Source: Tetramitus jugosus (taxonomy: Eukaryota; Heterolobosea; Eutetramitea; Acrasida; Vahlkampfiidae). From it: a stretch of DNA of 64,000 bases. The stretch lies in contig OW569346.1 of assembly GCA_937625935.1 (NCBI GenBank), forward strand, positions 310,001 to 374,000. The letters are read 5' to 3'. The notes below the pieces were generated by a model that was given only the letters and a program-made list of their open reading frames with translations, searched no databases and had not been told where the DNA came from. Made by a program: the position numbers and the translations under genes. This document shows positions 38,702 through 47,889 of the stretch, in pieces. Every line of letters starts with the position of its first letter. Positions within the stretch are counted from its first letter, which is position 1.

Positions 38702-38774
38702 TCCTCCATGGCTCAGTTGGTAGAGCGTCAGGCTGTTAACCTGCAGGTCGTTGGTTCGAGCCCAACTGGAGGAG
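38702..38774 (+). tRNA. tRNA-Asn (anticodon GUU)
   Basis: Seven-base acceptor stem TCCTCCA / TGGAGGA, then A box TGGCTCAGTTGG. The anticodon stem is CAGG / CCTG, with loop CTGTTAA giving anticodon GTT. B box GGTTCGAGCCC lies within the T arm GTTGG / CCAAC. There is no intron. A T run (CACCTTTTAG) just after the gene fits a Pol III terminator. Confidence 0.95.
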
Positions 38775-38779
38775 AACAC

Positions 38780-38783
38780 CTTT
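38780..38783 (+). terminator. Pol III terminator of tRNA-Asn
   Basis: First TTTT run after the tRNA, in CACCTTTTAGC, followed by a second T run about ten bases later. Confidence 0.6.
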
Positions 38784-38846
38784 TAGCACTTTTTACAAAA
38801 GTTTTGTATTCGCCACACTTTTAGGGATCTAAAATCAAAAGATCTC

Positions 38847-40289
38847 ATGTTCTCGTTCTCGACTCCAAAGTCTGATCGGAAAGCTGCTAGTGAAGCTTTT
38901 GATTGTCCAGTTCATCGCTGTAAACCATTCTTTGTTGCAGATCCATTCCAGAACGGTATTTGCCTCGAGGGGTTCAAATGCTCCAGAGAAGGAAAAATGG
39001 GAGGTTCTCTCTTCCTGACTCATGTCGACGGTGTCAAGTTGGACAGTCCCCAAATCATTTATGGAACACCTGCGCTGGCTTACCCCTACACTCCTCAAAG
39101 TTGGAAGAACAAGAACAAGGCCCAGAACAAGAACGTCAAGGAAGCACTTCCCAAGAGTTCTGTCAAAGCCAAAAAGAAGCATAATGAAACAAGAACACAG
39201 GAGGAAGAGGAGGATGAAGCAACATTGAATGAACCCATTTACAATGAATCGTTGTTGCAACACTCGCACAAGAATTTGCGCTTCCTTAGTTCGTTTCATC
39301 CCAAAACTCGTCGCTACTACCTAGCGAACAAGTACAATGGCTCCAATATTCTGTTCTTTAAGTATTTTGATCATGAAGGCCAGTTGAGAATCAGTGCTAA
39401 AACCAAAGGTTCAGCGACAGTGAATGACACTCCTTATGGTGCCTTTTTGGGCCTCACATTCCAAGCTTTGGGTCTTCCAAAGAACAGTGCTCTGGATGTT
39501 CATGATGATGAAACATTTCCCAGTATCTTGTCACCTCTGTTGAACGAAGAAGTTCAAGGACTTTGCTTCGAACTATGTGGTCAATTGGAACCTCATCTTG
39601 TTGACTACGCGTTTGAAATTGCTCTGAAACCATTGTTTGAAGTATGGAACGATGGATCGATCAGTCCAATCATTTCTCAACATTCTATCAATCATGTGAA
39701 ATGTACTGAGTGGCTCTCGTTGAACAACTTGGATTCTATTGCGTTCGTAGATGGATTCGGTCCATACGAGTTCACCAATGCACTCGATGTTGTGGCTCAA
39801 TGCAAAGCTCTTCAAGAAATGAGTCAGGAGTGCAATAACCAGTTCAGAAGAAGAACAGGAAGAAAACTCAAGTATGAGTACAACCATTTTGCAACAGAAG
39901 GATTTGTCTTGTATCTGCTCGATTCAGACGACAGAGTCGTTCCTTCTCGAACAATGTACAAAATCAAGCCAATCGACATTGAGGAGGTTCATTGGGGCAA
40001 GTTTGATGAACAAAGAGAATTCCAAGTTATCGAAGCAGTGAAAAAGATGGTCATGAGAGAGAAGCCATTGAATATTCAAAGTCTGCGAGAAGAGTTGGAT
40101 ATCGGTGAGAAAGAATGGGGAAAATTCGGCCGTGACATCCAAAAGTTTATCGACAAGAAACATCTGTTCAGAGAACCACTCCTAACCTCCCGAAAGAAGA
40201 AGAAGAAGAGAAATAAGAATAAGAAGAATACAACAAGTGAAGAAGGAGAGGAAGGAGAACAGGACATTTCTTCAACCTCCGTCGCATGA
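38847..40289 (+). CDS. ATP-dependent RNA/DNA ligase-like nucleotidyltransferase, 480 aa
   Basis: The covalent nucleotidyltransferase motifs appear in order. Motif I is K185-T-K-G188 (SAKTKGSA), motif III is FELCG (241-245), motif IV is EGFVLY (351-356) and motif V is YKIKP (371-375). The spacing is that of T4 Rnl-type RNA ligases and mRNA-capping or DNA ligases. Lys185 would take AMP (or GMP). Before the domain there is a Lys-rich linker (about 85-130) and an N-terminal part with CPVHRCKPFF; no OB fold was recognised. The last 45 residues are a lysine-rich run then acidic Ser/Glu tail. The protein could seal or adenylylate nucleic acid, but the substrate is unknown. The start is the first ATG after the tRNA, 73 bases downstream. 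Confidence 0.66.
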   Translation: MFSFSTPKSDRKAASEAFDCPVHRCKPFFVADPFQNGICLEGFKCSREGKMGGSLFLTHVDGVKLDSPQIIYGTPALAYPYTPQSWKNKNKAQNKNVKEALPKSSVKAKKKHNETRTQEEEEDEATLNEPIYNESLLQHSHKNLRFLSSFHPKTRRYYLANKYNGSNILFFKYFDHEGQLRISAKTKGSATVNDTPYGAFLGLTFQALGLPKNSALDVHDDETFPSILSPLLNEEVQGLCFELCGQLEPHLVDYAFEIALKPLFEVWNDGSISPIISQHSINHVKCTEWLSLNNLDSIAFVDGFGPYEFTNALDVVAQCKALQEMSQECNNQFRRRTGRKLKYEYNHFATEGFVLYLLDSDDRVVPSRTMYKIKPIDIEEVHWGKFDEQREFQVIEAVKKMVMREKPLNIQSLREELDIGEKEWGKFGRDIQKFIDKKHLFREPLLTSRKKKKKRNKNKKNTTSEEGEEGEQDISSTSVA

Positions 40290-40790
40290 AAAAAAGGTCC
40301 GGCTCAACTCCGACAAAATTGATGCTTGACTCGGTCATCCAAAAAGAGACGTTGTCTTTGGTGCTCGGGTCAAATCAGCTGAATTCCCTTTATCCCTTCT
40401 GACGGATCTTTCTTCTAATGCCAAATGTAAATAAATCATACCCTTCGTACACTGAAGACTTTCTACCTTGTTATTCCTTGCGACGACTTACTCGTTCTCC
40501 TTTCTCGCCATCTCTGTTAACTCAAAGAGTCCGCAGCCCATTTTCCATCTGACGTGTGAGTGAGCAAAAGAATCAAAATTTGTGCTTCGGGCATAAGTTC
40601 CGGTTCTACGTGGCCAGTCACACCTTTTTCTCACACTACCAGGGGCCAAGCTTCCTGTCAGGGGACCAACGACACCTTCGAACAAGGAGAGAACACCACC
40701 ACACAACCCAGCACAACAACGACCACAACATCAACAACAAGAAGAAGAATAAACCTTCTACTACAACAACAACAACAACCTCAAAAAGCT
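40290..40790 (+). other. Intergenic and long 5' leader of homeobox gene
   Basis: TGTAAATA at 40426-40433 sits in the 3' UTR of the ligase-like gene. From about 40560 the frame of the homeobox gene stays open upstream of its first ATG, with CAACAACGACCACAAC-type repeats, but no ATG occurs there. It is best read as leader. Confidence 0.45.
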
Positions 40791-42311
40791 ATGAGCCATT
40801 ATTCTTCTCCTCAAGAACAATATCATCCTCAATACCATAATCACCATGATAATGCATCCACCACTGTGTCATCAGGGAATTCCCATCATCACAACATGAC
40901 GAAGCTTCCCTCTCCATCACAACTCATGAACATTTCCTATTCTCCTCCACAACAACAACAGCAGCAGAATAATTTACCATCGATTACGTACTTGTCTCCA
41001 TATGAAACAACAACAAGTCATCACAATAACAATAACAACAACAACAACAATAGCAACAATAACAGTAAGAAGAGATATCGTTCACCTGATTTTGACAGTA
41101 CCATTTATTATCAACAACAACAACAACATCAGCAACAACAACAGAATCAACAATATTACAATAGATATCCTTCGATAGCTTCTTCCTCTTCGAATCAACA
41201 ACTACAAAATCATCCTCATCATCAACAACAACATCAGTCATCCTATCATCATCAGCATCATGTTGCTGTGGATGACAATGATGACCAATATGGTGCTCAT
41301 CTCCACTCACAAAAGAGAGCTCGATATCATCAACAAACACGTTCACCCACGGTTTCAGCCTCGTCAACGTCATCGCCTCGAAATGACCATTTTGGTTCGT
41401 CACCCATAACGCCTCACGCGCATGTCATCAAGTATCATGTCGATTGGCAGCAGGAGAAACTGGCTTGTGAACGATATGGACCTCCCCCAGATTACTACGC
41501 TGTCGTTTCATCCAACAATGGTAGTAATCATTACGGTGCGGCAAGGGGCGGATTTATACGTTTCTCCGACAACCCGCCATCCAGACCTACGGCTTCTGCG
41601 GTTATCGTGCCAGAAGTTTCCACAATAGCTTCTTATTCTGCGCCGACTGCTGCCTCCTCCTCGGTACCGCACCAGCACCACCCCCACCCCCACTCCCAGC
41701 ACTACCATGTGCCTATCTCTACTTCGTCAATGAACAATAGTAACATGCCTCATGCATTGACGCAACAACAAGTCAATTCTGCGACCATTGTAGCTCCAGT
41801 GAGCGAACATGGTGTGGAATCGACAATGATCATAGCAAACAAGAGACCCATTGTTCCTCCTGTGCGAGATCCTTTGAGCATTGATAGCCACCTCGCTCAT
41901 CAACCCAAGAAACAATTTTTACCACCAAGTGCCGTCGAAGTACTCAAGGACTGGTTCTACTCTCACATCAATTATCCGTATCCTACGACAGATGACAGGA
42001 ATCACTTATCGGATGTCACAGGACTCAGTAATCTACAGATTACGAACTGGTTTACGAATGAAAGAAAGAGAAAGTGGACACCAAAGATGAAGAAACAACA
42101 GATGCAGATGAAGGAGGCGGGAGTGATTGCTACACCATGGAATCCAAGAACTACACGAAAGAAAACATCTTCCCCTGGAGATCAAAATTCTGCTTCTTCG
42201 TCTGAAGGTGGTGTAGCCAAGGAGAGTGCTTCAGTGGATGGTCAAAGTACCACCGTGGCGAATGATTCGAGACCCCAGCAGGAACAATTGGCGACAAACA
42301 GTGAAGAATAA
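40791..42311 (+). CDS. TALE-class homeodomain protein, 506 aa
   Basis: A transcription factor with one homeodomain at about residues 371-432. The core LKDWFYSHINYPYPTTDDRNHLSDVTGL contains the three-residue loop extension (YPYP) of the TALE class (PBX, MEIS, KNOX). Recognition helix LQITNWFTNERKRKW has the invariant W48, F49, N51 and R53, with Thr at position 50. The rest is disordered: poly-Gln and poly-Asn runs, Ser/His-rich stretches and a Pro/His patch. No MEIS/KNOX partner domain is visible N-terminally. It should bind DNA in the nucleus. The start was taken at 40791, the first ATG in frame. Confidence 0.9.
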   Translation: MSHYSSPQEQYHPQYHNHHDNASTTVSSGNSHHHNMTKLPSPSQLMNISYSPPQQQQQQNNLPSITYLSPYETTTSHHNNNNNNNNNSNNNSKKRYRSPDFDSTIYYQQQQQHQQQQQNQQYYNRYPSIASSSSNQQLQNHPHHQQQHQSSYHHQHHVAVDDNDDQYGAHLHSQKRARYHQQTRSPTVSASSTSSPRNDHFGSSPITPHAHVIKYHVDWQQEKLACERYGPPPDYYAVVSSNNGSNHYGAARGGFIRFSDNPPSRPTASAVIVPEVSTIASYSAPTAASSSVPHQHHPHPHSQHYHVPISTSSMNNSNMPHALTQQQVNSATIVAPVSEHGVESTMIIANKRPIVPPVRDPLSIDSHLAHQPKKQFLPPSAVEVLKDWFYSHINYPYPTTDDRNHLSDVTGLSNLQITNWFTNERKRKWTPKMKKQQMQMKEAGVIATPWNPRTTRKKTSSPGDQNSASSSEGGVAKESASVDGQSTTVANDSRPQQEQLATNSEE

Positions 42312-42359
42312 ATTTTTGTAACAATGCGTTTCGACTAGAAAGGATTACAAATACTTTAT

Positions 42360-44519
42360 TTAGTTCAATCGAGAGAATGAGCCATCCTTATCTTGTGCCC
42401 TTCTGAGAAAAACAGTTGCAACCAAGGCAACGACAGCAATGAAGGTTGAGGCAGAGAACAATACAATCCAAAACTTGAAATTCTTGAGCAAGTTCACAGG
42501 TTTCTCTGTAGCATAATCTTGATTGAATTCCAGAGAGTAAGCCAGAGTATTTGGCTGAGCGTTGAACAAACCAATCCACCATTGTGGCATAGTTGTAGTT
42601 CTGTTGCCCAAGTCAACAATCTTTGAGAAGTGAATTTGATTAAACTCTTGCTCACAAATGACAAAGTCAAAGCTATTCCAAGAAGGCATGTGATCTCTCT
42701 TTCCATAGAGACAAACTTTTTGTGATGGCAAATTGTTTCCTAAACCTTCGCCAATTTGATCTGAGAGGGGTGTAATTTGTTCCTTTGAGTTCTGCCATTT
42801 CACTGTCAACTTCAACACATTTTGGTCAAATGTATCTGACTTAATATCCAACCGGTGATAACTCCATCCTTGTGGGTGCAAATCCGCTTTCTTGGTATTT
42901 TCACCTCTCTTTAATGAGTGGAGTGGCTCTAAGCACTGCTCTCCTGTGAATCCAAAGTCACACTGGCAAGCACCACCTACACATTTACCATGACCATTGC
43001 ATCCCTTCAATACGGTATTGCACACGAATTGGTGAATTTCACATGGTAGCATGTATTTTCCAGTGGAGGGGTCCTTCATCAGAGGCAAATACTCAGATGG
43101 AGCCTGTGTCTTATACTTGATTGGAATTGCTTGACCTGGAGCGCAGAAGGGAGTGCTGCTAGTGAAACTCTCCATCATTGATCTAGCATTTCTCTTTTGG
43201 TCATGAGGATAGAAGTGACCACTTCCAAACACAGACATAAAGGTAAAGTTACCAGAGGACTGCTCATAACCTGCTACGTCATTCTCTACGAACCACAAGT
43301 TCCTAGGTGAGGATGAATAGTCACCCAATTGATTGGCAATAGAGTTCACATATTGCTCAGTACCTACAGGACCATCCTGCAGATCAAAATTTCCACTAAA
43401 TAACAAAACTTTGACATGCTTGGCCAATATTGGGAATAGTTCCCGCACATCTCTCAGAATATCATTTCGCAGATAGTAATACACCTTGTTTGAGTTACAT
43501 GACACATATCTGTCCTTGAAGTGATGGCTGTCCTCCTTTGTGGCGTGAATCGCACTTCTTGTCTCTGGCAAATTCAAATATTCTTCCAATCTAGTCTTGT
43601 TTGTGCTTGGATCAAATCTTCTCACATCATACACATTGATCAATCCAGATGTCAACAACACAAATGACTTCATCTCATCGCATGGAGATCCCTCCTCTGT
43701 TGTGTTTCCACCCTGGATGTGTCGAATGCACTCTGCCTCCAGAGTCTGATACTGCAGATTCTGTTTCTGTGAGATGAGACCGTTGTAGTACACTTGATTG
43801 CCCTTGATCATTCTTTGCAACATGGGTGCACTGAATCCATCACCAATCGCCACACCCTTGAAAATCTTTACCAAGTGATTGTCTGGTGATTGAGTGCTAA
43901 CGATACGGTAGGCCAACTCTGGGAGATACTTGCCAGCATAGCTCTCACCTGACAAGTACAAATCACAGTTCTTATACTTTGGATGCAATTGGAAAAAGGA
44001 GTGCAATGCATTGTACATGTCCAGTGATCCTTGCTTTTGATTTTCGGTATAGCTCTGTTCATCCTCAGCATAACTGAAACCAGTGCCCAACGGTTGATCA
44101 ATAAACAGCACATGGAACTTGTGCATCCAAGTGAATGGATTGTCAGTCAATGTCAAATCATTTTGAATATCAAATGGACCGATATTCTCTTCGAAGCAGC
44201 CAATAAAGGCAGAACAACCTGGGCCGCCGTTCACCCATAGGACGACAGGAGTGGATTCAACTGTTCCACTGGCATTGGATCCCAGTTTTTCATAGAACCA
44301 GTAGAACATGCCACCTTTTCTCTGATTGTCCTGAACAGACATGTAGCCAGCATAGGAAACAATGTCATTCAGTGGCCCATAACCTGGCAGAGAAGTCACT
44401 CTGTGCTTCTCATAGGTGGAACCACCACCTTGAACAGCAGCAGCATGACACAACAATACGCACAGCAACAAGAAGACCACCAGTTGTTGGATTGGTGATG
44501 AATATGATCGAATAGACAT
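42360..44519 (-). CDS. Serine carboxypeptidase (S10) with EGF-like module and TM anchor, 719 aa
   Basis: A signal peptide (residues 1-26) is followed by an S10 peptidase domain. The substrate-binding box is VNGGPGCSAF, and the triad is Ser193 in LSGESYAGKYLPEL, Asp379 in FSGNFDLQDGP and His435 in GSGHFYPHD. After the catalytic domain (to about 480) comes an EGF-like cysteine module (GCNGHGKCVGGACQCDFGFTG), then a 100-residue beta-rich region, then one C-terminal TM helix (FWIVLFSASTFIAVVALVATVF) and a short basic tail. Secreted or lysosomal carboxypeptidases of this family remove C-terminal residues at acid pH. The EGF and anchor suggest a membrane-bound form in food vacuoles or at the surface. 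Confidence 0.92.
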   Translation of the reverse strand: MSIRSYSSPIQQLVVFLLLCVLLCHAAAVQGGGSTYEKHRVTSLPGYGPLNDIVSYAGYMSVQDNQRKGGMFYWFYEKLGSNASGTVESTPVVLWVNGGPGCSAFIGCFEENIGPFDIQNDLTLTDNPFTWMHKFHVLFIDQPLGTGFSYAEDEQSYTENQKQGSLDMYNALHSFFQLHPKYKNCDLYLSGESYAGKYLPELAYRIVSTQSPDNHLVKIFKGVAIGDGFSAPMLQRMIKGNQVYYNGLISQKQNLQYQTLEAECIRHIQGGNTTEEGSPCDEMKSFVLLTSGLINVYDVRRFDPSTNKTRLEEYLNLPETRSAIHATKEDSHHFKDRYVSCNSNKVYYYLRNDILRDVRELFPILAKHVKVLLFSGNFDLQDGPVGTEQYVNSIANQLGDYSSSPRNLWFVENDVAGYEQSSGNFTFMSVFGSGHFYPHDQKRNARSMMESFTSSTPFCAPGQAIPIKYKTQAPSEYLPLMKDPSTGKYMLPCEIHQFVCNTVLKGCNGHGKCVGGACQCDFGFTGEQCLEPLHSLKRGENTKKADLHPQGWSYHRLDIKSDTFDQNVLKLTVKWQNSKEQITPLSDQIGEGLGNNLPSQKVCLYGKRDHMPSWNSFDFVICEQEFNQIHFSKIVDLGNRTTTMPQWWIGLFNAQPNTLAYSLEFNQDYATEKPVNLLKNFKFWIVLFSASTFIAVVALVATVFLRRAQDKDGSFSRLN

Positions 44520-44760
44520 TGACAGTGGTCGTGTTTTTGATTGATTATTTGCTTTTTTGCTCTTGGGATCTAAACGCGGAAAATGTTTCCGAAACGTGTT
44601 ATGGGTACGTGTAATGTCAAGCTTTCGACGTCAAAAGAACACAACTTCCGAAGCGATATTGGGGCAGAGGTTATGTGAATAGGTGCAATTTGCATACACA
44701 ACAAGTACGCGCTACAACAAGAATGATTTGGGTTTGTGAAAAAAGAACTTATGAAAAAAT

Positions 44761-46083
44761 TTACTTCTTCTTTGCGGCTTCTTCTCTCTTTTCGACGGTC
44801 TTGATGACACCAACAGCAACGGTTTGTCTCATATCTCTGACAGCGAATCTACCAAGAGGTGGATATTCAGTGTAGGATTCAACACACATTGGCTTTTGTG
44901 GAACAAGCTTGACCATACCAGCATCACCCTTCTTCAAGGACTTTGGAAGTTCTTCCTTGACAGCACCAGATCTCTTATCGATCTTGGATTGGATCTCAGC
45001 GAACTTGCAAGCAATGTGAGCAGTGTGGCAATCCAAAACTGGAGCATAACCGTTTCCGATCTCACCAGGATGGTTCATGACGATGACTTGAGCAACGAAG
45101 GATTCAGCTTGCTTGGCAGGGTCTCTCTTGGAGTCAGAGCAGACGTTACCTCTCTTGATATCCTTGACGGACAAGTTCTTAACGTTGAAACCAACATTGT
45201 CACCAGGCTCAGCCTCGGACATTTGTTCATGATGCATTTCGACGGACTTGACTTCAGTGGTCTTGTTACCTGGAGCGAAGGTAACGTTCATACCTGGCTT
45301 CAATAGACCGGTTTCGACTCTTCCGACTGGAACAGTTCCGATACCACCAATCTTGTAGACATCTTGCAATGGCAATCTCAATGGCTTGTCGGTTGGTCTC
45401 TTTGGTGGGACAATAGCGTCCAAAGCTTCGAGGAGACATGGACCCTTGTACCATGGCATCTTGTCGGTAGCCTTTTCAATCATGTTGTCACCAGTCCATC
45501 CGGAAATTGGGACGAAAGGAACCTTGTCTGGGTTGTAACCAACCTTCTTCAAGTAAGAAGCGACTTCCTTGACGATTTCGTCGTATCTTCCTTGTCCGTA
45601 GTTGACGGTCTTGTCGTCGAACTTGTTCAAGCAGACAATCATTTGTCTAACACCAAGGGTTTGAGCCAACAAGGCGTGTTCTCTGGTTTGTCCGTCCTTG
45701 GAGATACCAGCTTCGAAACCACCAGTGGTGGAATCAATGATCAAGATAGCAACATCAGCTTGGGAGGTACCAGTAATCATGTTCTTGATGAAATCTCTGT
45801 GACCTGGGGCATCAATGATGGTGAAGTCATACTTGCCAGTTTGGAACTTCCACAAGGAAATATCAATAGTGATACCTCTTTCCTTTTCTGCCTTCAACTT
45901 GTCCATGACCCAAGCATACTTGAAGGATCCCTTACCCATTTCAGCTGCTTCCTTCTCGAACTTTTCGATGACTCTCTTATCGATACCACCGCACTTGTAG
46001 ATCAAGTGACCAGTAGTGGTTGACTTTCCGGAATCGACGTGACCGATGACGACTAGATTAACGTGTTGCTTATCCTTTCCCAT
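44761..46083 (-). CDS. Translation elongation factor 1-alpha (eEF1A), 440 aa
   Basis: GTPase that delivers aminoacyl-tRNA to the ribosome. All GTP-binding motifs are present: GHVDSGKST (P-loop), DAPGHRDF (G3), NKFD (G4) and the SGW region (G5). The domain II and III signatures follow, such as [18 protein letters not shown] and [23 protein letters not shown]. It ends KREEAAKKK. Length and sequence are complete, with no introns. Codon choice is narrow (for example CTC and AAG on the coding strand), as expected for a very highly expressed gene. Confidence 0.98.
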   Translation of the reverse strand: MGKDKQHVNLVVIGHVDSGKSTTTGHLIYKCGGIDKRVIEKFEKEAAEMGKGSFKYAWVMDKLKAEKERGITIDISLWKFQTGKYDFTIIDAPGHRDFIKNMITGTSQADVAILIIDSTTGGFEAGISKDGQTREHALLAQTLGVRQMIVCLNKFDDKTVNYGQGRYDEIVKEVASYLKKVGYNPDKVPFVPISGWTGDNMIEKATDKMPWYKGPCLLEALDAIVPPKRPTDKPLRLPLQDVYKIGGIGTVPVGRVETGLLKPGMNVTFAPGNKTTEVKSVEMHHEQMSEAEPGDNVGFNVKNLSVKDIKRGNVCSDSKRDPAKQAESFVAQVIVMNHPGEIGNGYAPVLDCHTAHIACKFAEIQSKIDKRSGAVKEELPKSLKKGDAGMVKLVPQKPMCVESYTEYPPLGRFAVRDMRQTVAVGVIKTVEKREEAAKKK

Positions 46084-46768
46084 TGTTATTGGTTTATGTG
46101 TTGTTTATGACTTGTGTTGTTTTTTTTGAGGTTGGCCAAGAGACGAAAATTTATGAGCGAAACAATTTGAAGCACGTGCACAACAGGATTTGCACTGGGC
46201 ATCAGAAAGGCCAGATCGTGTGTGAAAAGTTTCCGGCTTCAATTCGGTTGTAAAAGTCTTGAACCCCGGAAGTTGACTTCAATTTTGATCGAGAAGATTC
46301 AAAATATTTTACTCCGACGCTGAAAAAAGAGATCCTTCTTTTCACGGAACACACCTTTTTGATTCAAGCGTTGAACTACGACAATGTTCCAAGATGTGAT
46401 TGTGAAGGATCACAGACTTCTCTCCGTCTTGTCGCACTGTCATATTTCTTCGGCTCTTTGAGAAATTTTAGTTTAACTCAAGCTCCTCAAGGACTCGTCT
46501 TCCAATTTGAATCGGTGAGCGTAAGCTCCAGTTTTGTAGGTCAGAGTTTACTTGCCATGATTCATGCGAGGATATCTTCTGCGCGATGTCCTTGGGAGTT
46601 GTTCCAAATGGCGGGAACGCCAGATGCCATCCACGTCAAAAAATATCCCAAAATGTCTCCTCCAGCAGCCGCCGAAAGAAAAAAGTTCTGGCGCACCACC
46701 ATGAATTCGAAACAACACAAACACAACGCACGATAACATTCATATTTTGAGGGTGAGACAACAAGGAT
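46084..46768. promoter_or_regulatory. Divergent region between eEF1A and coiled-coil gene
   Basis: 685 bases holding the 5' regions of eEF1A (minus) and the next gene (plus). An open frame at 46359-46736 has no coding character I recognise. No TATA-like site or repeat stood out. Confidence 0.4.
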
Positions 46769-47644
46769 ATGGAACAGGAAGTTGAATCCCTGAAACAACT
46801 CGTCACGCAACTGTGCGATCGAGTCAGTTCTCTTGAATCGGAGAATGAACAGCTGCGAAACATTCTGGAGACTCAGCACATTCAACACATGAATATGATC
46901 AACATGGTGATGAACGATCAAAAAGTTTTGTCTAATTTTATAGTTGCCAAGAGTTCGTTGGCATCGCCTCCTCAACAAGCAACAACGCCCAACACGTCGA
47001 ACAATGATGAGCAAAAGCTTTCGCCTCTTTTTAACAGAAGAAGCCATCTGTCCTTACCAATCTTACAATCCCCGTTGACTTCGTTGACAAGAGGTGACAG
47101 AAATTCACTGAGTTTCAACTCGGTTGTGCAACCGCTCACGGTGGCTTTTCTTCCGGTGCAGAGCAATATTTTTACGCGGGCATGCATCCAGTTTCTACAG
47201 GAGAAGTTTAGTGCGCCTGATCTGAGCCGAATTATTGAGATTGACGATACGTTTGTCGCAACAAAAAAGTATGATTTATTGCTGGTGATTTGCTCGCGAA
47301 CTTCGACATTGCTAGAACCGATTTTGTTACAGGCAAGCAATCATGCGATTCCGACAAATCATCCAAATTGTTGGTTCGTTTGTGGCTATTCGAACATTTG
47401 GGACGACAAGTGTGATTACAAGGAGCTGTTGGAGACTTTTCCATGCAAGGGTGTTTTGCAGTTGAACGTATGGGCAGAGGAAGTACAGGTCAAGAATTCT
47501 CAAAGAACTATCCAGTCCATTCAATTGATTGATAACATGATTGATGCCCAAGGACTCTCGATACCAGGCACCGCACCAACCACCAGTACCGGCTCCAGAA
47601 AAATACCATTGTTAGGCTCTCTTGGCGCCAAGTTGTGGAAGTAG
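46769..47644 (+). CDS. Unknown protein with N-terminal coiled coil, 291 aa
   Basis: Residues 1-50 are a heptad coiled coil (EQEVESLKQLVTQLCDRVSSLESENEQL). A Ser/Thr/Asn-rich linker to about residue 115 follows, then a globular part with VVQPLTVAFLPVQSNIFT, YDLLLVICSRTS, NCWFVCGYSNIWDDK and GVLQLNVWAEEV. The alternating strand and helix pattern of this part resembles a Rossmann or flavodoxin-like core without clear cofactor motifs. It ends with a short basic patch. No family was recognised. TGTAAATA lies 38 bases after the stop (47682-47689). Confidence 0.62.
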   Translation: MEQEVESLKQLVTQLCDRVSSLESENEQLRNILETQHIQHMNMINMVMNDQKVLSNFIVAKSSLASPPQQATTPNTSNNDEQKLSPLFNRRSHLSLPILQSPLTSLTRGDRNSLSFNSVVQPLTVAFLPVQSNIFTRACIQFLQEKFSAPDLSRIIEIDDTFVATKKYDLLLVICSRTSTLLEPILLQASNHAIPTNHPNCWFVCGYSNIWDDKCDYKELLETFPCKGVLQLNVWAEEVQVKNSQRTIQSIQLIDNMIDAQGLSIPGTAPTTSTGSRKIPLLGSLGAKLWK

Positions 47645-47889
47645 TTTGAGTGTTTTAGTACATGTCATCTAGGTATCAATCATGTAAATAATAAAATCAA
47701 CATCGCACAACAACGATGAAGTGCATCAGACACATTTTGTAAATGGATGTGGAAATACAATCGACAAGCCATCAAGATCATTCTTGGCGCCAAAAATTTG
47801 TGTGAACGGACAACAAAAAAAACGACACACAAAAAAAACAGCATTTTCCCCCCAACAAATCTTGATTCAGAACACTCTCTGTGAGCAGA

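Noticed and set aside
38651-38779. Upstream extension of the 113-aa ORF across the tRNA gene
   Set aside because: It runs antisense through tRNA-Asn and across the left target-site repeat, so it is a chance continuation of the frame.
46359-46736. 125-codon open frame between eEF1A and the coiled-coil gene
   Set aside because: No domain and atypical composition, and it overlaps the expected divergent promoters.
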